Assembly (NCBI GenBank): GCA_021850545.1
Contig: JAJZLU010000040.1
Coordinates: 14,156-78,155 of the forward strand
DNA from: Thermoplasmata archaeon
GTDB taxonomy: Archaea > Thermoplasmatota > Thermoplasmata > Thermoplasmatales > Thermoplasmataceae
DNA length: 64,000 bases
Reading direction: 5' to 3'
Shown here: piece after piece, positions 14,915 through 24,480 of the stretch
How the letters are laid out: the number at the start of each line of letters is the position of its first letter
Position numbering within the stretch: position 1 is the first letter of the stretch
Program-made: the position numbers and the translations under genes
The notes under the pieces: generated by a model
The model's database searches: none
Told to the model about the DNA's origin: nothing
The model's input: the letters and a program-made list of their open reading frames with translations, nothing else

Positions 14915-16516
14915 ATGACTGGGGACAAATATGAGCTCACCATCGACAAGATTTTCAGTTCTTCGGTAAGAAACAACCCTAAACAGATCATTTCTTACAT
15001 GGGCAAGGAAGAGGTGACCTATGAACGGTTCCGCCAAAGAGTCTATGAAATAGCAAGGGGACTGGTAAAACTTGGCATAAAAAAAGGAGACAAGGTGGCG
15101 GTTCTTGAGTGGGATTCTCTCAGGTATCTCGAGGCATATTATGCAATTCCACTGGCTGGAGGGGTACTGCACACGGTCAACATAAGATATCCACCTGACC
15201 TCATATTCTATACAATGCAGCACGCAGATGACAGGTATGTGATCATCCGCGATGAGTTTGTCCCCTTGATTGAGGGCAGCATTGGCCTCTTCGACTTCGT
15301 AAAGGGTTGGATAGTGTCTTCCGACCATCCGGATGGGGAACCTAAGCTGGACGGTTCACACCATTACCACAGTCTTGGGGAGGGCGCAGATTTGGTCCAG
15401 CTCCCAATACTTAACGAGGATGATCTTGCCACTATTTTCTACACTTCCGGAACAACGGGGCTCCCAAAGGGTGTCAGCTTCACCCACAGGCAACTCGTTC
15501 TCCATACTCTAACTATGGGAGTAGCCCTCGGCGATGAACCAATCAACCTCAAGAGCACAGACGTGGCCATGCCCCTTGTGCCCATGTTTCATGTGCATTC
15601 CTGGGGAATGCCGTACATGGCAATCCTCAAGGGCATGAAGTATGTCCTCCCAGGCAGGTATGATTTCAATGAAATACCCAAGATAATGAAGAAAGAGAAA
15701 GTCAATGTGAGCTTCATGGTCCCATCCATCCTTTATATGCTCATGAACAGCGAAAACAGAGATGACCTCAAATCCCTGAACCTGAGGGTAACTGTCGGTG
15801 GAGGTGCCTTGCCAAAGGGCCTTGCCGATAAGGCAAGGTCTATGAACATCATGGTAAACGCAGGGTACGGGATGTCGGAAACTGCGCCAATACTAACACT
15901 GGCGACTTATAACAAGTATGTTCACGAGCTCCCCGAAAAAGAAAGGGGAGAATTTGAGATCAAAACTGGGATTCCAATTCCTTTAGTGGATATGCGTGTC
16001 ATAGATTCTTCAAGGAAAGAGGTGCCGTGGGATTCCAAGTCAATCGGCGAGATAGTGGTCCGTGCACCATGGCTCACATCAAGCTATGTTAGGGATGAAA
16101 GCAACACAAAGAAACTCTGGATCGATGGCTGGATGCATACAGGAGACCTTGCAGTTGTTGATTCACATGGGTACATTTCCATCGTGGACAGGGAGAAGGA
16201 TGCAGTAAAGTCAGGAGGAGAGTTCATTCCGACAGTAATTCTGGAAGACCTAATCAGCACATTCCCGGGCATTGGTGAAGTGGCTGTGGTTGGAAGAGCC
16301 CATGACAAGTGGGGCGAGAGGCCAGTTGCATTCATTTCGGGGGCCAACAGCCTTGACCATGACAAGCTAAGGGCTCACCTGGAGCAGTTCGTTTCTGCAG
16401 GCAGGGTTGCAAAATTCTGGCTTCCAGACGAGTACATCCCAATTGACAGCTTTGAGAAAACCAGCACCGGGAAAATCGACAAGAAAGTACTGAGGGAGAA
16501 GTTAAAGAGAGCCTGA
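14915..16516 (+). CDS. acyl-CoA synthetase (AMP-binding enzyme)
   Basis: The 533-residue product belongs to the ANL adenylate-forming family. It shows the P-loop YTSGTTGLPKG (176-186), the A5 motif NAGYGMSET, the A7 motif HTGDLAV, a hinge region DREKDAVKSGGEFI, and a C-terminal catalytic lysine context STGKIDKK. These enzymes activate a fatty or organic acid with ATP and attach CoA. The pattern is closest to medium- or long-chain fatty acyl-CoA ligases; the exact substrate is unknown. A TATA-like AATATAATT lies about 30 nt upstream. The last 15 nt overlap the convergent epimerase gene. Confidence 0.9.
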   Translation: MTGDKYELTIDKIFSSSVRNNPKQIISYMGKEEVTYERFRQRVYEIARGLVKLGIKKGDKVAVLEWDSLRYLEAYYAIPLAGGVLHTVNIRYPPDLIFYTMQHADDRYVIIRDEFVPLIEGSIGLFDFVKGWIVSSDHPDGEPKLDGSHHYHSLGEGADLVQLPILNEDDLATIFYTSGTTGLPKGVSFTHRQLVLHTLTMGVALGDEPINLKSTDVAMPLVPMFHVHSWGMPYMAILKGMKYVLPGRYDFNEIPKIMKKEKVNVSFMVPSILYMLMNSENRDDLKSLNLRVTVGGGALPKGLADKARSMNIMVNAGYGMSETAPILTLATYNKYVHELPEKERGEFEIKTGIPIPLVDMRVIDSSRKEVPWDSKSIGEIVVRAPWLTSSYVRDESNTKKLWIDGWMHTGDLAVVDSHGYISIVDREKDAVKSGGEFIPTVILEDLISTFPGIGEVAVVGRAHDKWGERPVAFISGANSLDHDKLRAHLEQFVSAGRVAKFWLPDEYIPIDSFEKTSTGKIDKKVLREKLKRA

Positions 16517-17284
16517 TCTCTCTTTCTTCAATTCCTCCAATACCTCTTTTACCCCATCTTCAATTGGAATCGTTTCTTTCAGCAGTGGTTTCTTAGCATA
16601 AAGTGCTTCTGCCTCGGGAAGGATATATTCCCTGTGGGCAACTTCCAGTTTTACTCCTGTGGCATTTTCAACTATTTCTATGAGGCCATTGACAGAAGTT
16701 CCTTTTCCAGTGCCGATTTCGTGATGGCCCTCCTGTACTTTACCATCAAGGATGAGATCTATGCATCGCGAAACGTCATTGACATGAATAAAGTCCCTTA
16801 CATGGTTTCCGTCACCATACACAGTTACTGGCTCACCTTTAAGTGCAGCATTGCAGAACAGGTATACTGCCCCCTTCCTGCTGGTTGGGCCATATATGTT
16901 GTAGAATTTCAGTACGTGCCTTCTGAGGCCGTATAGGTTGTGGTAAAGCTCTATCCATTCAACCACCTGCTTTTTAGCCAGTGAATATGGGTTGGTGGCT
17001 TCGCTTTCAGATCCAGATGTGGGGTAAACAACTATTGAATCGTGTTTCCTTGCCAGCTCGAGTATCCTCATTGAAAGATCAAGGTTGTCCTGAAAATATT
17101 CATACGGCTTATCCTTGGAAAGCCTGATCAGGGTTCTCGCGCCAAGGTGAATGATATAATCATATTTCTTGTCGGGAATTTGGTCCCCAGCATCAATTCC
17201 GTCCACTTCTTGGTATTTCTTCCTGAAATTGGAATAAATAATGGCGCCAATGAAACCTTTGTGTCCTGTTACAAGAATCTTCAT
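16502..17284 (-). CDS. NAD-dependent sugar epimerase/dehydratase
   Basis: This is a 260-residue extended short-chain dehydrogenase: Rossmann motif VTGHKGFIG (5-13), a PTSGSESE stretch in place of the usual SS region, and the catalytic pair Tyr100/Lys104 in NPYSLAKK. Sugar-nucleotide features (FYNIYGP, VYGDGNHVRDFIHVNDV) follow. The profile matches UDP-glucose 4-epimerase-like or nucleotide-sugar dehydratase enzymes, somewhat shorter than the usual 310 residues. It sits divergently from a glycosyltransferase, so both may act in surface glycan synthesis. The exact sugar is unknown. Confidence 0.8.
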   Translation of the reverse strand: MKILVTGHKGFIGAIIYSNFRKKYQEVDGIDAGDQIPDKKYDYIIHLGARTLIRLSKDKPYEYFQDNLDLSMRILELARKHDSIVVYPTSGSESEATNPYSLAKKQVVEWIELYHNLYGLRRHVLKFYNIYGPTSRKGAVYLFCNAALKGEPVTVYGDGNHVRDFIHVNDVSRCIDLILDGKVQEGHHEIGTGKGTSVNGLIEIVENATGVKLEVAHREYILPEAEALYAKKPLLKETIPIEDGVKEVLEELKKERSGSL

Positions 17285-17358
17285 GGGTTGACAATTGTTC
17301 AGGAGTTATTCTAAATATCGTTATTTTTTCGCTCATGAATGCATTATTGAACCAATAA

Positions 17359-17367
17359 TTTTTAATA
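17359..17367 (+). promoter_or_regulatory. TATA box deciding a TTG start (glycosyltransferase)
   Basis: TTTTTAATA is centred about 28 nt upstream of TTG 17391, supporting a leaderless TTG start for the glycosyltransferase. Confidence 0.5.
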
Positions 17368-17390
17368 CCCACGAAAAATAAAACTCCAGA

Positions 17391-18608
17391 TTGCTGGTAA
17401 GAGAGGTTTACTTTGCCATTGGTCTTCTGACCCTGGCAACCGTTTTTTATTATCTGATAAATTCGTACAGTTCAATGAGATACATCTCTCAGACTGACTA
17501 TTCATTGGTGGATCCAAATAAAGCCACAATTGTAATTCCAGTTTACAATGAAAAGGAGAATATCTTCACAGAAGCAATTGACTCTGTTTCAAGGCAGGGC
17601 TGCAGCTTCGTCGTTGTTGGTGACTCCAGTTATGAACCATATAAGGCAATAACGGAAACAAGGGGTGGGCTCTTCGTGCACCAGAAATCCAGGCAGGGGA
17701 AGAAAAAGGCACTTGCACTGGCAATGGGCTACCTTAGCACGGAATATGTCATGTTCATGGACAGCGATACCATACTCCCTGAGAATGCGGTTTCAAGCAT
17801 GATGTCCCATTTCGTAAACAATGTGGGCGGAGTGGGGGCCAATCTCACAATTAAAAAGACAGGAGATCCCCTTTCATATGCATCGGAGTTCGTTGAGAGG
17901 TCCAGGGAAGTCATTTTCAGGGCCATGTCTGCCCATGGGAATGTAATGAACCTTGACGGTGCCTGCGTTATGTACAGGACTGACATAATCCGGCCCTTCA
18001 TAATGTCAAAGGAATTCTCAGATTTCTCAATCATGGGGAAGTCATCACCGCTTGGTGATGACTGGCAGATGACAGGATACATAATCAAGAACGGGTACAA
18101 GGCAGTGAAGGATTACACCACAAAGGTACAATGCTATCCTCAGGAAAACGTGAAAAAGTTCTTCAGGCAGAACCTCAGATGGTCACGTTCCAACTGGATC
18201 AGGTTTGGCAGGGAGCTCCGGGAAGGCACCATAATCAAGGCAGGAGGTTTCTATACTCTGGAAATGGTCTACACTTTCGCTCTTCCGTTCATTGCGCTGG
18301 GAATAGGAATTTTCAAGCTGTATTCATTCTTCCTCTTCAATCATGCATCTTTCCAAGCTGGAGATATCTTTGCTTTCGCATTATTTGGGGACCTGAACAC
18401 ATTAGGGTCTCATCTATTCATCAGGGTCGCAGTTGCACTTATGAACCTGGGCGGCTCAGCTATATTCCTTGGGGCGGTGGTGCAGAGAATGAGCGGCGAA
18501 AGGCTCAAAACAATAGCATATGGTGCACTTGCACTGGGTGTGCTGTTTGTGACAAGCATCTATGGGCTCCTCACTTTCTGGAAGGGGAACAGCTGGGGAA
18601 CAAGATAA
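17391..18608 (+). CDS. processive-type family 2 glycosyltransferase
   Basis: The 405-residue membrane protein has an N-terminal helix (residues 5-24), a GT-A catalytic domain, and at least three C-terminal helices. Catalytic signatures are ATIVIPVYNE, DSD (124-126), GDDW (222-225) and QNLRW (260-264), i.e. the D, DxD, D, QxxRW set of hyaluronan/cellulose synthase-like enzymes. It likely builds or exports a surface polysaccharide or glycolipid. It starts at TTG 17391 (TATA at 17359). It is divergent from the sugar epimerase and 83 nt upstream of ftsZ. Confidence 0.87.
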   Translation: MLVREVYFAIGLLTLATVFYYLINSYSSMRYISQTDYSLVDPNKATIVIPVYNEKENIFTEAIDSVSRQGCSFVVVGDSSYEPYKAITETRGGLFVHQKSRQGKKKALALAMGYLSTEYVMFMDSDTILPENAVSSMMSHFVNNVGGVGANLTIKKTGDPLSYASEFVERSREVIFRAMSAHGNVMNLDGACVMYRTDIIRPFIMSKEFSDFSIMGKSSPLGDDWQMTGYIIKNGYKAVKDYTTKVQCYPQENVKKFFRQNLRWSRSNWIRFGRELREGTIIKAGGFYTLEMVYTFALPFIALGIGIFKLYSFFLFNHASFQAGDIFAFALFGDLNTLGSHLFIRVAVALMNLGGSAIFLGAVVQRMSGERLKTIAYGALALGVLFVTSIYGLLTFWKGNSWGTR

Positions 18609-18691
18609 ACAATTGTTAAAATTCCATAAAAATAAAATTTTGAGGATATCTGACAAAAATTAATACATTATACACACTATCTTCTTGGAAA

Positions 18692-19765
18692 ATGAGTCAA
18701 CCCAACTATCCTGGCTATGAAGACCGTGAAGAAGACTTCAGCACATCAGACGAGGAGCTACAGAATTACCTGGAGCAGCTCAGGGTCAAGATCATGATCT
18801 TCGGGGCTGGAGGTGCAGGCTCTAATACAATTAACAGGCTAATGAAGGAAGGCATCAATGGTGCGACTATGATTGCTTGCAACACTGATGCCCCACACTT
18901 GCTCAAGACGAAAGCAAACCACAAGATTCTAATGGGAAAAAGCCTCACAAGGGGCCTTGGCTCTGGCGCTGACCCGAGGATAGGGGAACTAGCAGCCAAG
19001 GAATCTGACCAGGAGATTATGCGGTATATCGCGGGCACAGACATAGCTTTCATCACAGCTGGCCTTGGCGGGGGTACCGGAACAGGCTCTGCCCCCTATA
19101 TTGCATCAAGATCCAAGGACAGTGGCGCGCTCACAATATCCGTTGTTACACTCCCATTCAAGTCAGAAGGTAAGGTAAGAATGGAGAATGCCACGCAGGG
19201 GCTGTCCAGGCTTTCAAATTATTCAGACACCGTGATAATCATACCCAATGACAAGCTTCTTGAACTTGTGCCTGACCTGCCTCTTGAAAAAGCTTTCAGG
19301 TTTGCTGACGAAATCATTGTTAAGGCGATTACAGGAATTTCTGACCTGGTGACCAAACCTGGCCTCATAAATCTTGACTTTAACGACCTAAGGACCATCA
19401 TGAAAGATTCCGGAATTGCAATGATAGGCATAGGGATGTCGAGCGCCGAACCAGGCTTAAGGGTGGAGGAAGCAGTCCACAAAGCACTCAACTCGCCATT
19501 CCTCAAACTGGATATGAGCAATTCATCGGGAGTAATAATAAACATTACTGGCGGAACTGACCTCCAGCTAGAAGAGTCAAGCAGCGCTGCCGATATGATC
19601 AGGAAACTTGTTGGAAAGGGTACACAGATCATCTGGGGAGCCACGGTTGACCCAAAGTACACGGGGAGCGTCGAAGTGCTCGTAGTTGCAACCGGCCTTT
19701 CCTATACAGAGATACAGAATATGGGGCAGCAAACGAATAAGGACACTGGAGTAGATACAATCTGA
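18692..19765 (+). CDS. ftsZ: cell division protein FtsZ
   Basis: The 357-residue tubulin-like GTPase has an acidic N-terminal tail of about 30 residues, then IFGAGGAGSNTINRL, CNTDAPHL, the tubulin signature GGGTGTG (126-132) and a T7-loop-like NLDFNDLRTIM. It polymerises into the division ring. The C-terminal tail after about residue 340 is short and lacks an obvious conserved ZipA/FtsA-binding peptide, as is common in archaea. An AT-rich TATA-like stretch lies about 28 nt upstream. It appears to be monocistronic. Confidence 0.96.
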   Translation: MSQPNYPGYEDREEDFSTSDEELQNYLEQLRVKIMIFGAGGAGSNTINRLMKEGINGATMIACNTDAPHLLKTKANHKILMGKSLTRGLGSGADPRIGELAAKESDQEIMRYIAGTDIAFITAGLGGGTGTGSAPYIASRSKDSGALTISVVTLPFKSEGKVRMENATQGLSRLSNYSDTVIIIPNDKLLELVPDLPLEKAFRFADEIIVKAITGISDLVTKPGLINLDFNDLRTIMKDSGIAMIGIGMSSAEPGLRVEEAVHKALNSPFLKLDMSNSSGVIINITGGTDLQLEESSSAADMIRKLVGKGTQIIWGATVDPKYTGSVEVLVVATGLSYTEIQNMGQQTNKDTGVDTI

Positions 19766-19802
19766 AACTACAAAGCCAATGTTGCTAGGATGCCTAAAAA
19801 AC

Positions 19803-19823
19803 ATTTTTAATACTATTAAAAAT
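19803..19823. promoter_or_regulatory. palindromic TATA region before the transketolase operon
   Basis: ATTTTTAATA and TATTAAAAAT flank a single C, a perfect 21-nt palindrome containing a TATA-like core on both strands. It lies about 80 nt before the transketolase start, so transcription would begin near 19840-19850 and leave a leader with a GGAG element just before ATG 19894. It may be only a symmetric promoter or also a regulator site. Confidence 0.4.
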
Positions 19824-19893
19824 ACTGCTACGCTTAAGTGCCTCTCAAAACCTGCAGAGGGAATGTTGAGGGGAAAATTCTGGAGAAAGTTTA

Positions 19894-20721
19894 ATGGAGC
19901 AATATAAAGAGGCCGACCTGAAAAACATAGCAACTAGCATAAGAAGGAAGATTATAGAGATGGTCTACTCTGCCAAGAGCGGGCATCCAGGTGGATCTCT
20001 TAGCATCGCTGACATTCTTGCTGTGCTTTATTTCAAGGAAATGAACATCGATCCACTTGACCCGACAAATCCTGAGAGGGACAGGCTTGTGCTGAGCAAA
20101 GGGCATGCGTCCCCCGGCCTCTATGCAGCACTTTCAATTAGGGGTTTCTTCCCGGAATCTCTACTTTCGGGTTTCAGGAAGTTGAATTCTAAACTCGAGG
20201 GCCATGTCCACAGAGGCGTTCCAGGAGTTGAGGCTTCCACGGGTTCACTTGGCCAGGGCCTTGGCATAGGGGTTGGAATGGCTCTTGCCGGGAAACTTGA
20301 CTCAAAAAACTATCACGTATTCGTTATTGTTGGCGACGGAGAAATTGAAGAGGGTAGCATATGGGAAGCCATGATGGCCGGTTCAAAGTACAGGCTAAAC
20401 AACCTTATTGTCATACTTGATAAGAATGGCGTGCAACTGGACGGCTATACGAAGGACATAATGCCCATTGAAAACGTCAAGGAAATGGTATCAAGTTTTG
20501 GATGGAATGCCATTGAAATAGATGGCCACAATTTTGAGGAAATAATTTCTGCGATTGAAAAGGCCAAGAAGAGCAAGGAAAAGCCAACATTCATCATCGC
20601 AAATACAGTAAAAGGCAAGGGGGTAAGCTACATGGAAAACAATCCAAAGTACCATGGCGCACCTCCTGCTTCACAGGAAGAATACGAGAGGGCCCTCAGG
20701 GAAATAGGGGGTGAGGAGTAA
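19894..20721 (+). CDS. transketolase, N-terminal (thiamine diphosphate) subunit
   Basis: The 275-residue product carries the first half of transketolase: SGHPGGSLS, LSKGHASPGLYAAL, GSLGQGLGIGVGMA and the ThDP/Mg motif GDGEIEEGSIWEA (147 onward). In archaea transketolase is usually split into two chains, and the second chain gene starts at the next base after this stop. Together with transaldolase it interconverts pentose and hexose phosphates, supplying ribose 5-phosphate and erythrose 4-phosphate. A GGAG sequence lies about 8 nt before the ATG. Confidence 0.93.
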   Translation: MEQYKEADLKNIATSIRRKIIEMVYSAKSGHPGGSLSIADILAVLYFKEMNIDPLDPTNPERDRLVLSKGHASPGLYAALSIRGFFPESLLSGFRKLNSKLEGHVHRGVPGVEASTGSLGQGLGIGVGMALAGKLDSKNYHVFVIVGDGEIEEGSIWEAMMAGSKYRLNNLIVILDKNGVQLDGYTKDIMPIENVKEMVSSFGWNAIEIDGHNFEEIISAIEKAKKSKEKPTFIIANTVKGKGVSYMENNPKYHGAPPASQEEYERALREIGGEE

Positions 20722-21687
20722 ATGCTCAAGGGGCAGTCAGAAAGTTTAAGGGATGCCTATGGCGAGGAACTAAAGACTCTTGGCGCAAAGTACACCGAAC
20801 TGGTTGTTCTAGACGCGGACCTTTCTTCCTCAACCAAGACATCGATATTCGGCAAGGCATACCCTGACAGGTTCTTCAACATGGGCATTGCGGAGCAGTC
20901 CATGGTTGCCACTGCAGCAGGCCTCTCATTGAGCGGCAAGAGAGTCTTTGCATCCACATTTGCAGTATTTCTCATGAGGACGTACGAGCAGATGAGGCAG
21001 TCAGTATGCTACAACAACCTCGACGTTAACTTCGTTGTCACGCATTCCGGAATCACCGTTGGAGAAGACGGGGCTACCCACCAGATTGTCGAAGATGTAG
21101 GAATTATGTCAGGGCTGCCCAACATGAAGGTTTCTGTCCCTGTAGATTCAATAGAAACCAGGAGCGTTATAGATTTCCTTGCAGAAAGGGGGAGGGGTCC
21201 CAACTTTGTCAGGCTTTCCAGGGAAAAATTCCCTGTACTAAATGACAAGAATTATGAATTCAAGCAGGGAAAAGCACACACCTTCAAGGACGGGGACGAT
21301 GTCACAATCATTGGCATGGGCGTAATGGTGTCATTTGCCCTTGAGGCTGCTGAGCAGCTCAAGAACAAAGGCATTGATGCGCGTGTCATCAACATGAGTT
21401 CCATCAAGCCGATAGACAGGAATGCAATTGTCAAAGCTGCTAAGGAAACAGGGCATGTTGTAACTGTGGAAGAGCACTCGATTTACAATGGCCTTGGAAG
21501 CAGAGTCGCAGAAGTCACCTCTGAAGAATATCCAGTCCCGGTCTGGAGGCTTGGCATGAGAGATACCTTTGGAAAGTCTGGCAAGGGCTGGGAACTCTTT
21601 GATTACTTCCATATGGGAGTGGATGATATAGTGAAAATGACAGAAGGCTGTTTTAGGGAGGAACCAAGATATGAAAATTTTCCTTGA
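20722..21687 (+). CDS. transketolase, C-terminal subunit
   Basis: The 321-residue product contains the pyrimidine-binding and C-terminal domains of transketolase: [28 protein letters not shown], the catalytic Glu in [20 protein letters not shown] and a C-terminal [13 protein letters not shown]. It pairs with the N-terminal chain encoded directly upstream with no gap. The last 17 nt overlap the transaldolase start, so all three genes form one tightly coupled operon. Confidence 0.93.
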   Translation: MLKGQSESLRDAYGEELKTLGAKYTELVVLDADLSSSTKTSIFGKAYPDRFFNMGIAEQSMVATAAGLSLSGKRVFASTFAVFLMRTYEQMRQSVCYNNLDVNFVVTHSGITVGEDGATHQIVEDVGIMSGLPNMKVSVPVDSIETRSVIDFLAERGRGPNFVRLSREKFPVLNDKNYEFKQGKAHTFKDGDDVTIIGMGVMVSFALEAAEQLKNKGIDARVINMSSIKPIDRNAIVKAAKETGHVVTVEEHSIYNGLGSRVAEVTSEEYPVPVWRLGMRDTFGKSGKGWELFDYFHMGVDDIVKMTEGCFREEPRYENFP

Positions 21688-22342
21688 TACTTCAAACGTG
21701 GATGAGATAAAGGAAGGCGTGGAACTCGGATTGGTGGATGGCGTTACAACCAACCCAACATTGGCAGCAAAGGAAGCCGGGAAAGGCAAGACTTTCTCAG
21801 AGGTCATAAAGGAGATCCTTGCGATCACCCCTGGGCCAGTGAGTGTGGAAGTTGTAGCAACGGATTATGAGAACATGATGAAGCAGGCATTGAAGGTTAG
21901 CCAGCTTGGATCAAATGCAGTCGTAAAGATCCCAATGACACTTGACGGGCTGAAAGCAATAAAAAGCCTCAAGGAAAAGAGGATCCCAGTGAACTGCACC
22001 CTGATATTCAATCCATTGCAGGCGCTTCTTGCGGCCAAGAGCGGTGCAGAATATGTCTCGCCATTTGTTGGCAGGCTGGACGACATAGGGGAAGACGGAA
22101 TGCAGATCATTGACCAGATAAAGACCATGTTCGTGAACTACGGAATTGGCACTAAGATACTGGTCGCTTCCATCAGGAATCCTGTGCACGTCCTGAGGTC
22201 AGCTGTGATTGGGGCAGATGTTGTGACACTGCCCTTCGATGTGCTCAAGAAGCTTCCATCACATCCAAAAACAGACGAAGGCCTGAAAAGATTTCTGGAT
22301 GACTGGAAGAAAGTATCGCCAAGTGGAGAATTTCCACTTTAA
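21671..22342 (+). CDS. transaldolase / fructose-6-phosphate aldolase-like
   Basis: The 223-residue product is a short (MipB/TalC-type) transaldolase: [26 protein letters not shown], and the Schiff-base lysine in VVKIPMT (Lys86), followed by [19 protein letters not shown] and SPFVGRLDD. It transfers a dihydroxyacetone unit between sugar phosphates. The gene overlaps the end of the transketolase C-terminal subunit by 17 nt and completes the pentose-phosphate cassette. Family members of this size are either transaldolases or F6P aldolases; the linked transketolase favours transaldolase. Confidence 0.93.
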   Translation: MKIFLDTSNVDEIKEGVELGLVDGVTTNPTLAAKEAGKGKTFSEVIKEILAITPGPVSVEVVATDYENMMKQALKVSQLGSNAVVKIPMTLDGLKAIKSLKEKRIPVNCTLIFNPLQALLAAKSGAEYVSPFVGRLDDIGEDGMQIIDQIKTMFVNYGIGTKILVASIRNPVHVLRSAVIGADVVTLPFDVLKKLPSHPKTDEGLKRFLDDWKKVSPSGEFPL

Positions 22343-22512
22343 ACCATTTTTATTGAAACTCAAATCTCCTTTAATAAAAAAATACTCGGAAAGAAAGTTT
22401 TGTCTTGGAGGTTCCCAGTCATATTTCATTCGACCAGGCAGCACTGAAAAATTGGGGGAAGTGGTTCAGATTAAGAAAGAAATGAATAATGAGGGCTGTA
22501 GGTTCTCTTATA

Positions 22513-24435
22513 TTAGTACAGCCTCAAAGTCTCTAGATTTCTTAAAGCAACCGCGTCTATGCCAAACTTGGATCTTATCAATCTGGCAAACTCCGCAGCC
22601 TTTTCTCCGTCACCATGATTTACAAGTATCTTCTGTGGCTTTGGCTGCATAGTCGCTATGTAGGCAAGAAGCTGTCTCTTGTCAGAGTGCCCTGAGAATC
22701 CTTCTGAAGTTTCTACCGCCATTCGGATCTCATATCTTGTGGCCTTTCCGCCATCGGATAGAGTAATCTCTGAAGACCCCCTCTGTATTCTTCTCCCAAG
22801 GGTGCCCTCTGCCTGGTATCCAACAAATACGAGGGAATTCTCAGGTGATGGTGCCCAGGTTTTGAAGTACTCCATCACGGGGCCACCGTTCATCATTCCG
22901 GATGTGGCAAGAACGATTTTCTTCTCGTTGGAATCGCAGATATCCTGTCTCTGCTGCCTAGATTCAACCTTCTTGAATATCTTGCTCAGGAACGGGTTTT
23001 CCCTCTTGATCATTATGGATTCCCTGAGATTCTTGTTCAGATATTCTGGATATGCTGCATGTATAGCTGTGGCCTCCATGATCATACCATCAAGGTAAAC
23101 AGAGCACTCAGGTATCTTTCCCGTCCTTATGGCCTCTTCCACCACAAGCATGACTTCCTGGCTTCTTCCAACCGCGAACACAGGAACCAGCACAGAACCG
23201 CCTCTCTCAAAGGTCCTGTTCACAATGTCTGCAAAATTGTTTGATGCTTCTGCCCTTGGGTGGTGATAATCATCCCTGCCAGCATAAGTGGACTCAGTCA
23301 TGAATGCCTCTGCCCTTGGGAACTTGTTGTTTGCCTGGTTGAATAGCCAGGTTTTCTCAAATTTGACATCACCGCTGAGAACAATGTTGTAAAGCCCTTC
23401 CCCTATGTGTAGGTGCACTGACGAAGAGCCCAGAATGTGGCCAGCGTTGTAAAAAGTCAGTCTCATGTCCCTTGTAATATCTGTGGTTTCATTATATCTT
23501 AAGACAATGGAGCGTTTCAGGGCTTCCCTTACATGCTTTGATTCGTATGGGCCCTTGTGCCCCTCTATGTGGGCAACTTTAATGTAATCATTCTGTAAGA
23601 GAGCTGCGAGGTCTCTCGTGGGTGGTGTCATATAAACTGGACCCTCATAACCATACTTATAGAGAATTGGAAGGAGCCCTGAATGGTCAAGGTGGGCATG
23701 TGTCAGAATTACAGCATCCAGGCTACTGAATGGTTGTATTTCTGGAACGTAAAGATATGGGGCACTTGCCCATGGCTGGTTGTCATCCTCATTTATATTC
23801 ATCATTCCACAGTCTACTAGGACCTTGGAATTGTTTGTGGAAATAAGTGTGGCGCTCCTTCCCACTTCCCTATGGCCCCCGAGTGCAGTTACCCTGACCC
23901 AGGTTTCCCCCGGCATGGTGGGCACATTGAGCTTCTCACCAAGGTTATGCAGGAAAACCTTTCTTTCCTGCTTGACTTCCCTGAGAAACTCCCGCATCTC
24001 CTTTACGGTTCTTGAGTGCATTGGGGGTGCCCTAACCACCCTTGGAGACCATTTTGTCTGTTCCTTGATAGACATAATATATTCTGAATCCCTAGAAGTG
24101 ATTATGGAAGGCTCCTCCGCCTCTATTACGACCTCTCCAGTATCCGATTCAAAATAAAGGTCCTTGAATCCGGCTGATTCAGGGATTATCTCCTTTATGA
24201 TCTTCTCTGCTTCCTCCTCCGGGAGCATTATTGAAGGATCTGGCCTTATGGCTATTCTTCTTCTCATTTCCTGTGCTATCTGCTTGGCTAGATCCTCTCT
24301 CTTTGAGAAAAGTTCAAGATTCTTTGTGTAGACAACTATGGTTGGCCCTTCGTAATCTACCTCTGTTATCTCGTGCTCTGGATATAGCTTATCGAAAATA
24401 GCTCTTGCTTCTGATAGGTAATCTCTAAAAGACAT
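22513..24435 (-). CDS. aCPSF1/FttA-type KH beta-CASP ribonuclease
   Basis: The 640-residue product has N-terminal KH-like domains (1-150), a metallo-beta-lactamase core (HAHLDHSG at 246-253, SGDVKFE, TESTYAGRDDYH) and the beta-CASP insert (VPVFAVGRSQEVMLV, ATSGMMNGGPVMEYF, SGHSDKRQLLAY). This archaeal CPSF73 homologue cleaves RNA 3' ends and is known in some archaea to mediate factor-dependent transcription termination. All metal ligands appear present. Length is normal. The TATA-like GATTAAATTTAAT upstream fits a leaderless or near-leaderless start. Confidence 0.95.
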   Translation of the reverse strand: MSFRDYLSEARAIFDKLYPEHEITEVDYEGPTIVVYTKNLELFSKREDLAKQIAQEMRRRIAIRPDPSIMLPEEEAEKIIKEIIPESAGFKDLYFESDTGEVVIEAEEPSIITSRDSEYIMSIKEQTKWSPRVVRAPPMHSRTVKEMREFLREVKQERKVFLHNLGEKLNVPTMPGETWVRVTALGGHREVGRSATLISTNNSKVLVDCGMMNINEDDNQPWASAPYLYVPEIQPFSSLDAVILTHAHLDHSGLLPILYKYGYEGPVYMTPPTRDLAALLQNDYIKVAHIEGHKGPYESKHVREALKRSIVLRYNETTDITRDMRLTFYNAGHILGSSSVHLHIGEGLYNIVLSGDVKFEKTWLFNQANNKFPRAEAFMTESTYAGRDDYHHPRAEASNNFADIVNRTFERGGSVLVPVFAVGRSQEVMLVVEEAIRTGKIPECSVYLDGMIMEATAIHAAYPEYLNKNLRESIMIKRENPFLSKIFKKVESRQQRQDICDSNEKKIVLATSGMMNGGPVMEYFKTWAPSPENSLVFVGYQAEGTLGRRIQRGSSEITLSDGGKATRYEIRMAVETSEGFSGHSDKRQLLAYIATMQPKPQKILVNHGDGEKAAEFARLIRSKFGIDAVALRNLETLRLY

Positions 24436-24480
24436 CGCTGGGAACGCCCCGATTAAATTTAATAATAGTAGGGATTAAAT

